Below are positions 55,347 through 64,000 of a DNA stretch of 64,000 bases, one piece after another. The position numbers and the translations under genes were made by a program. This DNA is from Burkholderiales bacterium (GTDB taxonomy: Bacteria > Pseudomonadota > Gammaproteobacteria > Burkholderiales > Burkholderiaceae_C). The stretch lies in assembly GCA_017307855.1 (NCBI GenBank), contig JAFKGD010000003.1:248001-312000 (forward strand), read 5' to 3'. Every line of letters starts with the position of its first letter. The stretch's first letter is position 1. Under the pieces are notes generated by a model that saw nothing but the letters and a program-made list of their open reading frames with translations, did not search any database and had not been told where the DNA came from.

Positions 55347-56603
55347 ATGACTCCAGATTCCCGCATCGCCGCCGTGATCGGCGCCGGCCCGGCCGGCCTC
55401 ATGGCTGCCGACGAGCTCGCGCGCGCCGGCCTTCAGGTCCACTGTTTCGACGCCATGCCGTCGGCGGGCCGCAAATTCCTGCTGGCCGGACGTGGCGGGC
55501 TCAATCTCACGCATTCCGAGCCGCTGCAAACCTTTGCCACGCGTTTCGGCTCGCGTCAGGCCGCAGTGGCGCCCTGGCTCGATACCTTCGGCCCGCAGGC
55601 CGTACGCGACTGGGCGCATGGCCTGGGCGTGGAGACATTCGTCGGCACTTCGGGCCGCGTGTTCCCGCGCGAGATGAAGGCCGCGCCGCTGTTGCGCTCG
55701 TGGCTGCGCGGCCTGCGCAATGACGAGGGCGGACGTACACCGGTGCAGTTCCACATGCGCCATCGCTGGACCGGGTGGGACGACGCTGGCGCCCTGCGTT
55801 TCGACGGCCCTGCCGGCGTCATGACGGCCAGGCCCGCAGTGACGGTGTTGGCGCTGGGTGGCGCGAGCTGGCCGCGGCTGGGATCCGACGGGGCCTGGGC
55901 GCCGCTGTTGCAGGCGCGCGGTGTCGATGTCGCGCCGCTGCTGCCGGCCAATTGCGGTTTCGATGTGCGGGGCGGCTGGACGCCATTCTTTTCCGGCAAG
56001 TTCGCGGGCCAGCCGTTCAAGACGGTGGCGTTGTCGCTGCAGTTGCCGGACGGCTCGACCTGGACCCGGCGCGGAGAGTTCGTGGCCACGGCCGGCGGCA
56101 TCGAGGGCAGTCTGGTCTATGCCGCGTCGGCGATGCTGCGCGACCAGATCGTCTCGGCCGGTCAGGCGCACCTCTCGATCGACCTGCTGCCCGACCTGAC
56201 GGCCGAGCGCGTGCGCGCGGAGGTGATGCATCCGCGCGGCTCTCGCTCCCTGGCCAGTCACCTCAAGGGACGGCTCGGACTGGATGGCATCAAGGCGGCC
56301 TTGCTGCACGAAGTGCTGTGCCGCGATGGCATGGCCGACGGCGCAAGACTGGCCGCCACCATCAAGGCGGTTCCGCTGGAGCTGTCGGCCGCGCGTCCCG
56401 TGGAAGAGGCCATCAGCACGGCCGGCGGTGTGACGTTCGGCGCCCTTGATGCCGGCCTGATGCTGCGGCGGCTGCCCGGCGTGTTCTGCGTCGGAGAGAT
56501 GCTGGACTGGGAGGCGCCGACCGGTGGCTACCTGCTGACGGCGTGCCTTGCGTCGGGCGTGATCGCAGGCCGCGCGGCTGCCGCGTTCGCGACTGGCCGC
56601 TGA
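55347..56603 (+). CDS. HI0933/YhiN-type flavoprotein (NAD(P)/FAD-dependent oxidoreductase)
   Basis: A 418-residue FAD-binding protein. The N-terminus [20 protein letters not shown] is the dinucleotide-binding GxGxxG motif, followed by the family-specific [40 protein letters not shown] near the C-terminus completes the FAD site, with [16 protein letters not shown] just before. It belongs to the HI0933-like family (short subgroup, with conserved [18 protein letters not shown]). The substrate is unknown. ATG 55347 is preferred over the TTG at 55329. Divergent from trxA. Confidence 0.88.
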   Translation: MTPDSRIAAVIGAGPAGLMAADELARAGLQVHCFDAMPSAGRKFLLAGRGGLNLTHSEPLQTFATRFGSRQAAVAPWLDTFGPQAVRDWAHGLGVETFVGTSGRVFPREMKAAPLLRSWLRGLRNDEGGRTPVQFHMRHRWTGWDDAGALRFDGPAGVMTARPAVTVLALGGASWPRLGSDGAWAPLLQARGVDVAPLLPANCGFDVRGGWTPFFSGKFAGQPFKTVALSLQLPDGSTWTRRGEFVATAGGIEGSLVYAASAMLRDQIVSAGQAHLSIDLLPDLTAERVRAEVMHPRGSRSLASHLKGRLGLDGIKAALLHEVLCRDGMADGARLAATIKAVPLELSAARPVEEAISTAGGVTFGALDAGLMLRRLPGVFCVGEMLDWEAPTGGYLLTACLASGVIAGRAAAAFATGR

Positions 56604-56607
56604 GGCA

Positions 56608-57210
56608 TCAGGCCACGCGCAGCCAGGGCCACCGGCTGATGTAGCTATCGGCCTTGGCAGCGAACAGCTCGGGGTGATCGCACTTGGGATTGGGCCGGAG
56701 CAGGCCGGCCTGCAGGTCGGCCAGGCCATGGGGCGCGTAGAGTTCGGGCGCCGCGCCCTGTGTCGGCGCGCGCAGGCCAACGCAGGTGCAGGCGACCAGG
56801 AAACGGTCGATACCGTCGCGCGAGGAGCGCAGCGCGCCGTAGTGATGGCCGAACCAGTCTTCGTACCAGAGGTGCACGCGTGCCTGGTTCTTGGCCTCGA
56901 TCACCACGGGCAGGTCGGCACACAACGCTGCCAGCCGCCCCTGGACCTCGCGTTCAGTCGCCTCGGAAATGTCCGAGGGGTCGAAGTAGAACAGGTCGTA
57001 GTCGCGGATCTGCGCGGCAGCCGGTTGGCCCGTTCGCAGGTTCCAGGCGGTCTGGAAGAGACAACCTGCCACCAGCCACGCGTCGGGCAGCTCGAAGCCC
57101 GGCATGCGCTCGAGGATGGCGGCGTTGAAGCGGTTGCTCAGCACCTGCTGGACGAACCGCTCCTCGCCGGCTTCCGGCGCGGCCTGTGCGGGCAGCCAGG
57201 ACGAGGTCAC
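56608..57210 (-). CDS. Nucleotidyltransferase-like protein (PF06042 family)
   Basis: A 200-residue protein starting at GTG 57210, which overlaps the stop of the aminotransferase (GTGA). Conserved features are [55 protein letters not shown] with the D-Y-D acidic pair, [20 protein letters not shown], and [17 protein letters not shown]. These match the 'nucleotidyltransferase family' DUF925 proteins of unknown function, probably with a minimal NTase fold. Translational coupling to tyrB is positional only. Confidence 0.82.
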   Translation of the reverse strand: MTSSWLPAQAAPEAGEERFVQQVLSNRFNAAILERMPGFELPDAWLVAGCLFQTAWNLRTGQPAAAQIRDYDLFYFDPSDISEATEREVQGRLAALCADLPVVIEAKNQARVHLWYEDWFGHHYGALRSSRDGIDRFLVACTCVGLRAPTQGAAPELYAPHGLADLQAGLLRPNPKCDHPELFAAKADSYISRWPWLRVA

Positions 57211-58403
57211 ACCACCTTCGCGATGGCGGCGCAGACGTAGTCCACGTTCTTGCTGTTGAGCGCGGCCACGCACATGCGACCGGTGTCGGTGCCGTAGACG
57301 CCGAACTCGTTGCGCAGGCGCACCATCTGGTCCCTGGAGAGGCCCGAATAGCTGAACATGCCGATCTGCGAGGTGATGAAGCCCATGTCCTGCTTCACGC
57401 CGGCGCCTTTGAGCCCATCGACCAGCTTCTGGCGCATGGCCTTGATGCGCTCGCGCATCTCGGCCAGCTCCTTCTCCCACAGCGCGCGCAACTCGGGCGT
57501 GCCCAGCACCGCGGCCACGACGGCGCCGCCGTGGGTTGGCGGGTTGCTGTAGTTGGTGCGGATGACGATCTTGAGCTGGCTGAGCACGCGCGCCGCCTCG
57601 TCCTTGTCGGCGCACAGCACCGACAGCGCGCCCACGCGTTCGCCGTAGAGGCTGAAGCTCTTGGAGAACGATGTGGAGACGAAGAAGGTCAGGCCGGCGG
57701 CGACGAACTTGCCGATGACCGCGCCGTCCTCGGCGATGCCATGGCCGAAGCCCTGGTAGGCCATGTCGAGGAAAGGCGTGAGGCGCGCTTCCTTGACTAC
57801 GGCGACCACCTGGTCCCACTGGGCGGGCGTGAGGTCGTAGCCGGTGGGGTTGTGGCAGCAGGCATGCAGCACCACCACGGTGCCGGCGGGTGCGGCCTTC
57901 AGGCTGGCGAGCATGCCTTCGAAGTTCACGCCACGCTTGGCGGCGTCGTAGTACGCGTAGGTCTCGACGGTGAAGCCGGCCTGCGCGAACAGGGCGCGGT
58001 GGTTTTCCCAGCTCGGGTCGCTGATCAACACCTTGGCCGACGGGTTCAGCTTCCTGATGAAGTCGGCGCCCACCTTGAGGCCGCCCGTGCCGCCGATGGC
58101 CTGGATGGTGGCGACGCGGCCGCTCTTGACGGGCTCGCTGTCGGCGCCGAACACGAGGTCCTTCACGGCCGCGTCATAGGCGGCGATGCCGTCGATGGGC
58201 AGGTAGTTGCGCGCCTTGGGTTCGGCCATCAGCTGCTTTTCGGCCGCCTGCACGCACTGCAGCAAGGGCAGTTTGCCGTTGTCGTCGAAATACACGCCCA
58301 CGCCCAGGTTGACCTTGTTGGGATTGGTGTCGGCGGCGAATTGCTCGTTGAGGCCCAGGATCGGATCGCGCGGTGCCATCTCGACGGCAGTGAACAGAGA
58401 CAT
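57207..58403 (-). CDS. tyrB: Aromatic amino acid aminotransferase
   Basis: A 398-residue PLP-dependent class I aminotransferase. [19 protein letters not shown] and [20 protein letters not shown] are the N-terminal signature of the AspC/TyrB group. Cofactor contacts include [35 protein letters not shown], the Schiff-base Lys in [20 protein letters not shown] and, near the C-terminus, [10 protein letters not shown]. It transfers amino groups between aromatic amino acids (or aspartate) and 2-oxoglutarate. TyrB and AspC are hard to separate by sequence. Divergent from uvrB. Confidence 0.92.
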   Translation of the reverse strand: MSLFTAVEMAPRDPILGLNEQFAADTNPNKVNLGVGVYFDDNGKLPLLQCVQAAEKQLMAEPKARNYLPIDGIAAYDAAVKDLVFGADSEPVKSGRVATIQAIGGTGGLKVGADFIRKLNPSAKVLISDPSWENHRALFAQAGFTVETYAYYDAAKRGVNFEGMLASLKAAPAGTVVVLHACCHNPTGYDLTPAQWDQVVAVVKEARLTPFLDMAYQGFGHGIAEDGAVIGKFVAAGLTFFVSTSFSKSFSLYGERVGALSVLCADKDEAARVLSQLKIVIRTNYSNPPTHGGAVVAAVLGTPELRALWEKELAEMRERIKAMRQKLVDGLKGAGVKQDMGFITSQIGMFSYSGLSRDQMVRLRNEFGVYGTDTGRMCVAALNSKNVDYVCAAIAKVV

Positions 58404-58553
58404 GTGACGGAAGTCCTATGGAATGGTGTGTGGCGCCCATCGCGTGGCTCGGTTAACCTGCGCGATTGGCCGCGAATTTTAGCGCTGCGGCGCCTGCCGT
58501 TTCGCCGCCGAAATCGGCGGCCGGCCCGCCGCCCCGTTTGCCACAAGGAAGCC

Positions 58554-60674
<2,121 letters not shown>

Positions 60675-60753
60675 CGTCGGCAGGCGAGGCCGAGGCGCTC
60701 CCCCGTTTCGGGGATAGGCAAAATCAGCCTGGCCTCCAACAATCGGCTCCGCG

Positions 60754-61422
60754 ATGCAGACCTCGATCTACCTCATCGAAGACGACACGACCGTGCACGA
60801 CTTCGTGCGGCGGGCGCTCCAGGCGCGGCCGGAGTGGCGGCTGGTCGGTCATTCGGCCTCGGTGTCTCACGCAGCCGTGCATGCGGCAGCGGCGGCGGCC
60901 AGCGTGTATCTGGTCGACCTGGGCCTGCCCGACGGGCGCGGCGAAGACCTGCTGCGCAGGCTGGCGCGCAGCAACCCGGGCTCCGAGCTGCTGGTGTTCA
61001 CCGTGTTCGGCGACGAGTCGCGGCTGATCGGCGCCATCGAGGCCGGTGCCACCGGCTACGTGCTCAAGGGATGCAGCAGCGCCGAACTGGTGGCCGCCAT
61101 CGAGCAGATCCAGGAGGGTGGGGCGCCCATCTCTTCGCTGTTGGCGCGCCTGCTGCTCAAGCGACTGCGTTCCGTGCAGGACGGTGTCGAAGCGCCACGC
61201 TCTTCCCCCGTGCACGGTGACTTCACCGACGTGCTGCTTTCGGAGCGTGAGACCGACGTGCTCAAGCTCGTGGCGCAGGGCTATGTGAACAAGGAGATCG
61301 CGCGCAAGCTCGACATCTCGGGCCACACCGTCGGCTCGCACATCAAGAATCTCTACCGCAAGTTGTCGGTACATACCCGCGTGCAGGTGGTGCGCGCCGC
61401 GCAGGAACGCGGGCTCGTGTGA
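60754..61422 (+). CDS. NarL/FixJ-family response regulator
   Basis: A 222-residue regulator. The receiver domain has IYLIEDDTTVHDFV, the phospho-acceptor Asp55 in VYLVDLGLPDGRG, LLVFTVFGDE, and the Lys in GYVLKGCSSAELV. The C-terminal LuxR-type helix-turn-helix is LSERETDVLKLVAQGYVNKE, IARKLDISGHTVGSHIKNLY. A GTGA overlap with the next gene places it in one operon with a membrane histidine kinase, so they form a two-component pair. Target genes are unknown. A small CCCCG-TTT-CGGGG hairpin lies just upstream at 60701-60713. Confidence 0.92.
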   Translation: MQTSIYLIEDDTTVHDFVRRALQARPEWRLVGHSASVSHAAVHAAAAAASVYLVDLGLPDGRGEDLLRRLARSNPGSELLVFTVFGDESRLIGAIEAGATGYVLKGCSSAELVAAIEQIQEGGAPISSLLARLLLKRLRSVQDGVEAPRSSPVHGDFTDVLLSERETDVLKLVAQGYVNKEIARKLDISGHTVGSHIKNLYRKLSVHTRVQVVRAAQERGLV

Positions 61423-63326
61423 CCGCCGCTGCGCTGTCGGCGCGGCTGGCGCGCACACCGGCGTGGTTGTGGGTCGGCCTGCTGCTCACGGCCTTGCTGG
61501 TGGGCCTGGTGTTCGTGTCGCTGCCGCCCGTGCTGCCTGGCGCCGTCACCATCACGCATGCCACGGCCACGCTCGCGACGCCTGACGGCCCGCTGCGCCG
61601 CGACGTCCAACTGCCTCATGTCTGGGATGACGAGCGTCCGCCCTGGAACGGCATCGCGCGCTACGACATCCCCTGGCCCGCAAGCCTGGAGACGACGGGC
61701 GACGAGGCGATGGCCCTCTACCTGCCGCGCGTGGGCGCGCGGTTCCGGGTCTGGTTCAACGGACGGCTGGTGAAGTCCGAGCGATGGTCCGAGGCTGGCT
61801 ATGTCGATACCAGCGTCACACCTTTCATGGTCGACCTGCCAGCACCGTTGCCGGGCACGGCGGTGGGCCTCAACCAGATCTCGATAGAGGTGCAGGGGCA
61901 GCTGCTGCGCAAGAGCGGGCTGTCGGCCGTCACCATCGGTCCGCGGGCGGTGATCCTTGAACGCTACGCCAAGATCCACTGGTGGCAGGTGCAGGCCACG
62001 TGGATGGTCGCCGCTTGTTCCGTCTTTCTGGCGCTACTGGCCGGCCTGATGTGGCTGCAGACGCGTGAACGCGTGTTCGCCTTGCTCGCGGCGGCCTCGG
62101 CCGCATGGGCCGTGCGATTGGGGCTCACGCCGTTGGTGAGCCCCGGAATGCCGTTCGGCCTGTGGTTCTATCTACACAAACTGTCCTTCACGATGTACTG
62201 CGGCTTCCTGTACCTGTTCCTGTGGGAGTTGTTCGACTTCCGGCAGGGCTTGGCGCGCAGGCTGGTGACAGCCTTGCTGCTGGTCGGGCCGGTCTGGCTG
62301 GCCGTGACCACCTGGTCAGAGAGCTACAACCTCTACCGTGTCTGGACCGGCGTGCTGGTGCTGGTGGCTGTTTGTACCGTGGGGCTGATGCTGCACCGCG
62401 CACGCTGGGGCCTCGACGGCGAGCAAAGGCTGATGTTCGTGGTCTGTATGGTGACGGTCGTCACAGGGCTGCGGGATTTCCTGGTTGTGCAACTGGGCTG
62501 GCCCGGCGACGGCGATCTGCGCTGGATGACCACGGGCAGCCTCGTGTTCATGCTCACGCTGGCCTGGGTGATGGTGCAGCGCACCTCGGTCTATCTGCAG
62601 CAGATCGGTCGGCTCAACCGCGACCTCGAACGGCGAGTGCAGGACCGCGAGCGTGAACTGCGCAGCGCCTTCGACCAGTTGCGGGAGGCCGAGCGTCGCC
62701 AGGTCCTCGAGCAGGAGCGTCAACGCCTTACACGCGACATGCATGACGGCTTGGGCAGCCAGCTCGTGCAGGCACTGAACCTTGTGCGCGGAAATGAACC
62801 CGCGCAGCCATCGACGGTGGAGGCCATGCTCAGCCACGCGCTGGAGGAACTGCGCATGACTCTGGATTCGCTGGAGCCTCTGGAGGGCGACCTGCCGGCG
62901 ATCCTGGGGACGCTGCGGCGGCGCATCGCGCCAGCACTTGAAGCGGCGGGCATCGAGCTTGTCTGGGAAGTGCAGGAGGTGCCGGCGATTGCCGTGCACG
63001 GACAGTCCATGGATTCTCGCGGCGTGATGCACCTGTTCCGTTGCCTGCAGGAGATATTCGCCAATATCGTCAAGCATGCCCGTGCCAGCCAAGTGACGGT
63101 GCGCACTTGGCTGGAAGAAGGGCGAATTGTCCTGAGCGTGGCTGACAACGGTCGCGGCCTCGGCGCGGACAGTGCTCAAGCGGGCGGCGGCCGCGGGCTG
63201 GCCAATATCCGGCTGCGCGCCACGGAACTTGGCGCCCGTGTGAGCTTTGACGATGCCTCGCCGGGTACGGTCGTGAGGCTTTCGTTCGCACCGCTGCCGA
63301 GACTGGACGCGGAATGGCCACATTGA
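61419..63326 (+). CDS. Membrane sensor histidine kinase, HisKA_3 type with multi-pass sensor region
   Basis: A 635-residue sensor. One membrane segment (WLWVGLLLTALLVGLVFVSL) precedes a ~160-residue extracytoplasmic domain of jelly-roll type (ALYLPRVGARFRVWFNGRLV), followed by about seven membrane segments (~190-390), the 7TM-DISM layout. A coiled coil (RLNRDLERRVQDRERELRSA) leads to the HisKA_3 domain with ERQRLTRDMHDGLGSQLVQA (His442), and an ATPase domain with N box FRCLQEIFANIVKHARASQV and G box VADNGRGLG. It starts at GTG 61419, overlapping the regulator stop. The extracytoplasmic ligand is unknown; this architecture often binds carbohydrates. Confidence 0.88.
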   Translation: MTAAALSARLARTPAWLWVGLLLTALLVGLVFVSLPPVLPGAVTITHATATLATPDGPLRRDVQLPHVWDDERPPWNGIARYDIPWPASLETTGDEAMALYLPRVGARFRVWFNGRLVKSERWSEAGYVDTSVTPFMVDLPAPLPGTAVGLNQISIEVQGQLLRKSGLSAVTIGPRAVILERYAKIHWWQVQATWMVAACSVFLALLAGLMWLQTRERVFALLAAASAAWAVRLGLTPLVSPGMPFGLWFYLHKLSFTMYCGFLYLFLWELFDFRQGLARRLVTALLLVGPVWLAVTTWSESYNLYRVWTGVLVLVAVCTVGLMLHRARWGLDGEQRLMFVVCMVTVVTGLRDFLVVQLGWPGDGDLRWMTTGSLVFMLTLAWVMVQRTSVYLQQIGRLNRDLERRVQDRERELRSAFDQLREAERRQVLEQERQRLTRDMHDGLGSQLVQALNLVRGNEPAQPSTVEAMLSHALEELRMTLDSLEPLEGDLPAILGTLRRRIAPALEAAGIELVWEVQEVPAIAVHGQSMDSRGVMHLFRCLQEIFANIVKHARASQVTVRTWLEEGRIVLSVADNGRGLGADSAQAGGGRGLANIRLRATELGARVSFDDASPGTVVRLSFAPLPRLDAEWPH

Positions 63327-63404
63327 AGGAACCCTTTGTCCTTGTCGGGATCAATAGAAGCTACTGATCAGTTCAGTTACCCGATAAAAACAATAGGGTT
63401 TATG

Positions 63405-63413
63405 TGGTATAGT
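63405..63413 (+). promoter_or_regulatory. Extended -10 promoter of the isc operon
   Basis: TGGTATAGT is an extended -10 (TGn + TATAGT). A weak AT-rich -35 region lies upstream (63383-63390). It sits about 140 bp before the iscR start and overlaps the IscR-like operator, so bound IscR would block RNA polymerase. Confidence 0.6.
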
Positions 63414-63433
63414 TGAGTCCATTACTCGACAAC
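63409..63433 (+). promoter_or_regulatory. Candidate IscR type 1 operator
   Basis: ATAGTTGAGT-CCATT-ACTCGACAAC matches about 18 of 25 positions of the type 1 IscR consensus, with the GAGT/ACTC inverted core. The location at the -10 and start region of the isc promoter is what is expected for Fe-S-loaded IscR autorepression. Confidence 0.6.
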
Positions 63434-63490
63434 AACAACCAACCCTTAACGATGAAGGGCCAGCGGCATCGCTGGAAGGGCGGAGACCGG

Positions 63491-63517
63491 GGTGCCATCC
63501 ACGAGAGGGGTGGTGCC
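63491..63517 (+). other. Hairpin in the iscR 5' leader
   Basis: GGTGCCATCC (63491-63500) can pair over ten positions with GGGTGGTGCC (63508-63517), allowing G-U pairs, around a 7-base loop. It lies in the ~130-base leader, 34 bp before the iscR ATG. It might regulate translation or be a processing site, or be chance. Confidence 0.35.
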
Positions 63518-63551
63518 GATTCAAGCGAAGCCAACGTTTTAGGAGCTTGCG

Positions 63552-64000
63552 ATGCGTCTCACTACCAAAGGCCGTTTTGCGGTCACTGCCATGATCGATC
63601 TGGCGCTGCGCCAGAACAACGGGCCAGTAACCCTGGCCGCGATCAGCCAGCGGCAGCAGATTTCGCTGTCCTATCTGGAACAGCTGTTCGGCAAGTTGCG
63701 TCGCCATGAGCTCGTCGAATCCACCCGTGGCCCCGGCGGCGGTTACACGCTGGGCCGCAAGGCGGCGGACATCACCGTGGCCGACATCATCGTCTCGGTG
63801 GACGAGCCGATCGACGCCACCCACTGTGGTGGCAAGGAAAACTGCCTGGGCGAAGCCGGCCGCTGCATGACGCACGAGCTGTGGTCGCAACTCAACCAGC
63901 GCATGGTCGAGTTCCTCGATTCGGTCACGCTGCAGAAGCTGGTCGATGAGCAGATCGCCAAGGGCGTGCAGATCGAGGACAAGCCCAGCCCCAAGCGCGC
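63552..64000 (+). CDS. iscR: Fe-S cluster assembly regulator IscR, 3' end cut by window edge
   Basis: 149 codons are visible; the gene runs off the right edge. MRLTTKGRFAVTAMIDLALR and VTLAAISQRQQISLSYLEQL (winged-helix, residues ~1-65), then GGGYTLGRKAADITVADII are typical of Rrf2/IscR. The [2Fe-2S] ligands are in THCGGKENCLGEAGRCMTHE: Cys92, Cys98, Cys105 and His108, one residue longer than in E. coli between the second and third Cys. It represses its own operon when it holds a cluster. AGGAG is ahead of the ATG. iscSUA genes are expected just past the window. Confidence 0.93.
   Translation, partial: MRLTTKGRFAVTAMIDLALRQNNGPVTLAAISQRQQISLSYLEQLFGKLRRHELVESTRGPGGGYTLGRKAADITVADIIVSVDEPIDATHCGGKENCLGEAGRCMTHELWSQLNQRMVEFLDSVTLQKLVDEQIAKGVQIEDKPSPKR

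Noticed and set aside
55203-56780. Long upstream extension of the thioredoxin frame
   Set aside because: It is antisense to the HI0933-type flavoprotein and has no domain; the thioredoxin begins at 55202.
57211-57819. Upstream extension of the nucleotidyltransferase-like frame
   Set aside because: It overlaps the tyrB gene in another frame and is Arg/Gly-rich without family similarity; the GTG at 57210 in a GTGA overlap fits better.

Overview
The window looks like a chromosomal segment of a GC-rich betaproteobacterium, most likely order Burkholderiales, family Comamonadaceae (a Variovorax-like genus is my best guess). The reasons are the housekeeping set (yhbY / rlmE-ftsH-folP-glmM; rho with trxA and type-B L31; uvrB beside an aromatic aminotransferase; iscR), the gene order pstSCAB-phoU-phoBR, very frequent 4-bp ATGA or GTGA stop/start overlaps, and GC-rich palindromic intergenic repeats. 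This rests on reading the sequence and on memory of families; no search was run. No tRNA, rRNA, CRISPR array, insertion sequence or prophage was seen.

Layout. 1-9.4 kb: a partial glycosyltransferase-like gene, yhbY, rlmE, ftsH, folP, glmM, two small genes, an MltD-like lytic transglycosylase and two single-domain cyclic-nucleotide-binding proteins. 9.6-18.7 kb: a Sel1-repeat protein and a two-partner secretion pair, a TpsB transporter and a 2185-residue TpsA exoprotein ending in Pro-rich and Gly-rich low-complexity sequence. 18.9-31.7 kb: a Tad/Flp pilus locus with Flp pilin, several TadE/TadG-like proteins, CpaB, CpaC secretin, an FHA-CpaF fusion ATPase, TadB, TadC, a DUF192 protein and TadD. 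No TadZ/CpaE and no prepilin peptidase is present.

31.7-49.8 kb is a phosphate-stress region. It holds phoX; a tightly overlapping trio coding for an OlsB-like ornithine acyltransferase, a PlcP-like metallophosphoesterase and an Agt-like glycosyltransferase; ppk and sixA; an H1-like protein with ppx on the other strand; an orphan substrate-binding protein; and pstSCAB-phoU-phoB-phoR. I find Pho-box-like 7-4-7 direct repeats in front of phoX, ppk and pstS. The region reads as one programme: sense and import phosphate (Pst/PhoU/PhoBR), scavenge it from organic phosphates (PhoX), replace membrane phospholipid by phosphorus-free lipids (OlsB/PlcP/Agt), and store or release polyphosphate (Ppk/Ppx).

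49.8-64 kb: a MATE exporter and an ArnT-like membrane glycosyltransferase, rpmE, rho, trxA, an HI0933-type flavoprotein, a small nucleotidyltransferase-like protein, an aromatic aminotransferase, uvrB, a NarL-type two-component pair and the 5' part of iscR with a probable IscR operator. The long ORFs antisense to the GC-rich genes, including one of about 2260 codons opposite the exoprotein, are treated as codon-bias shadows.
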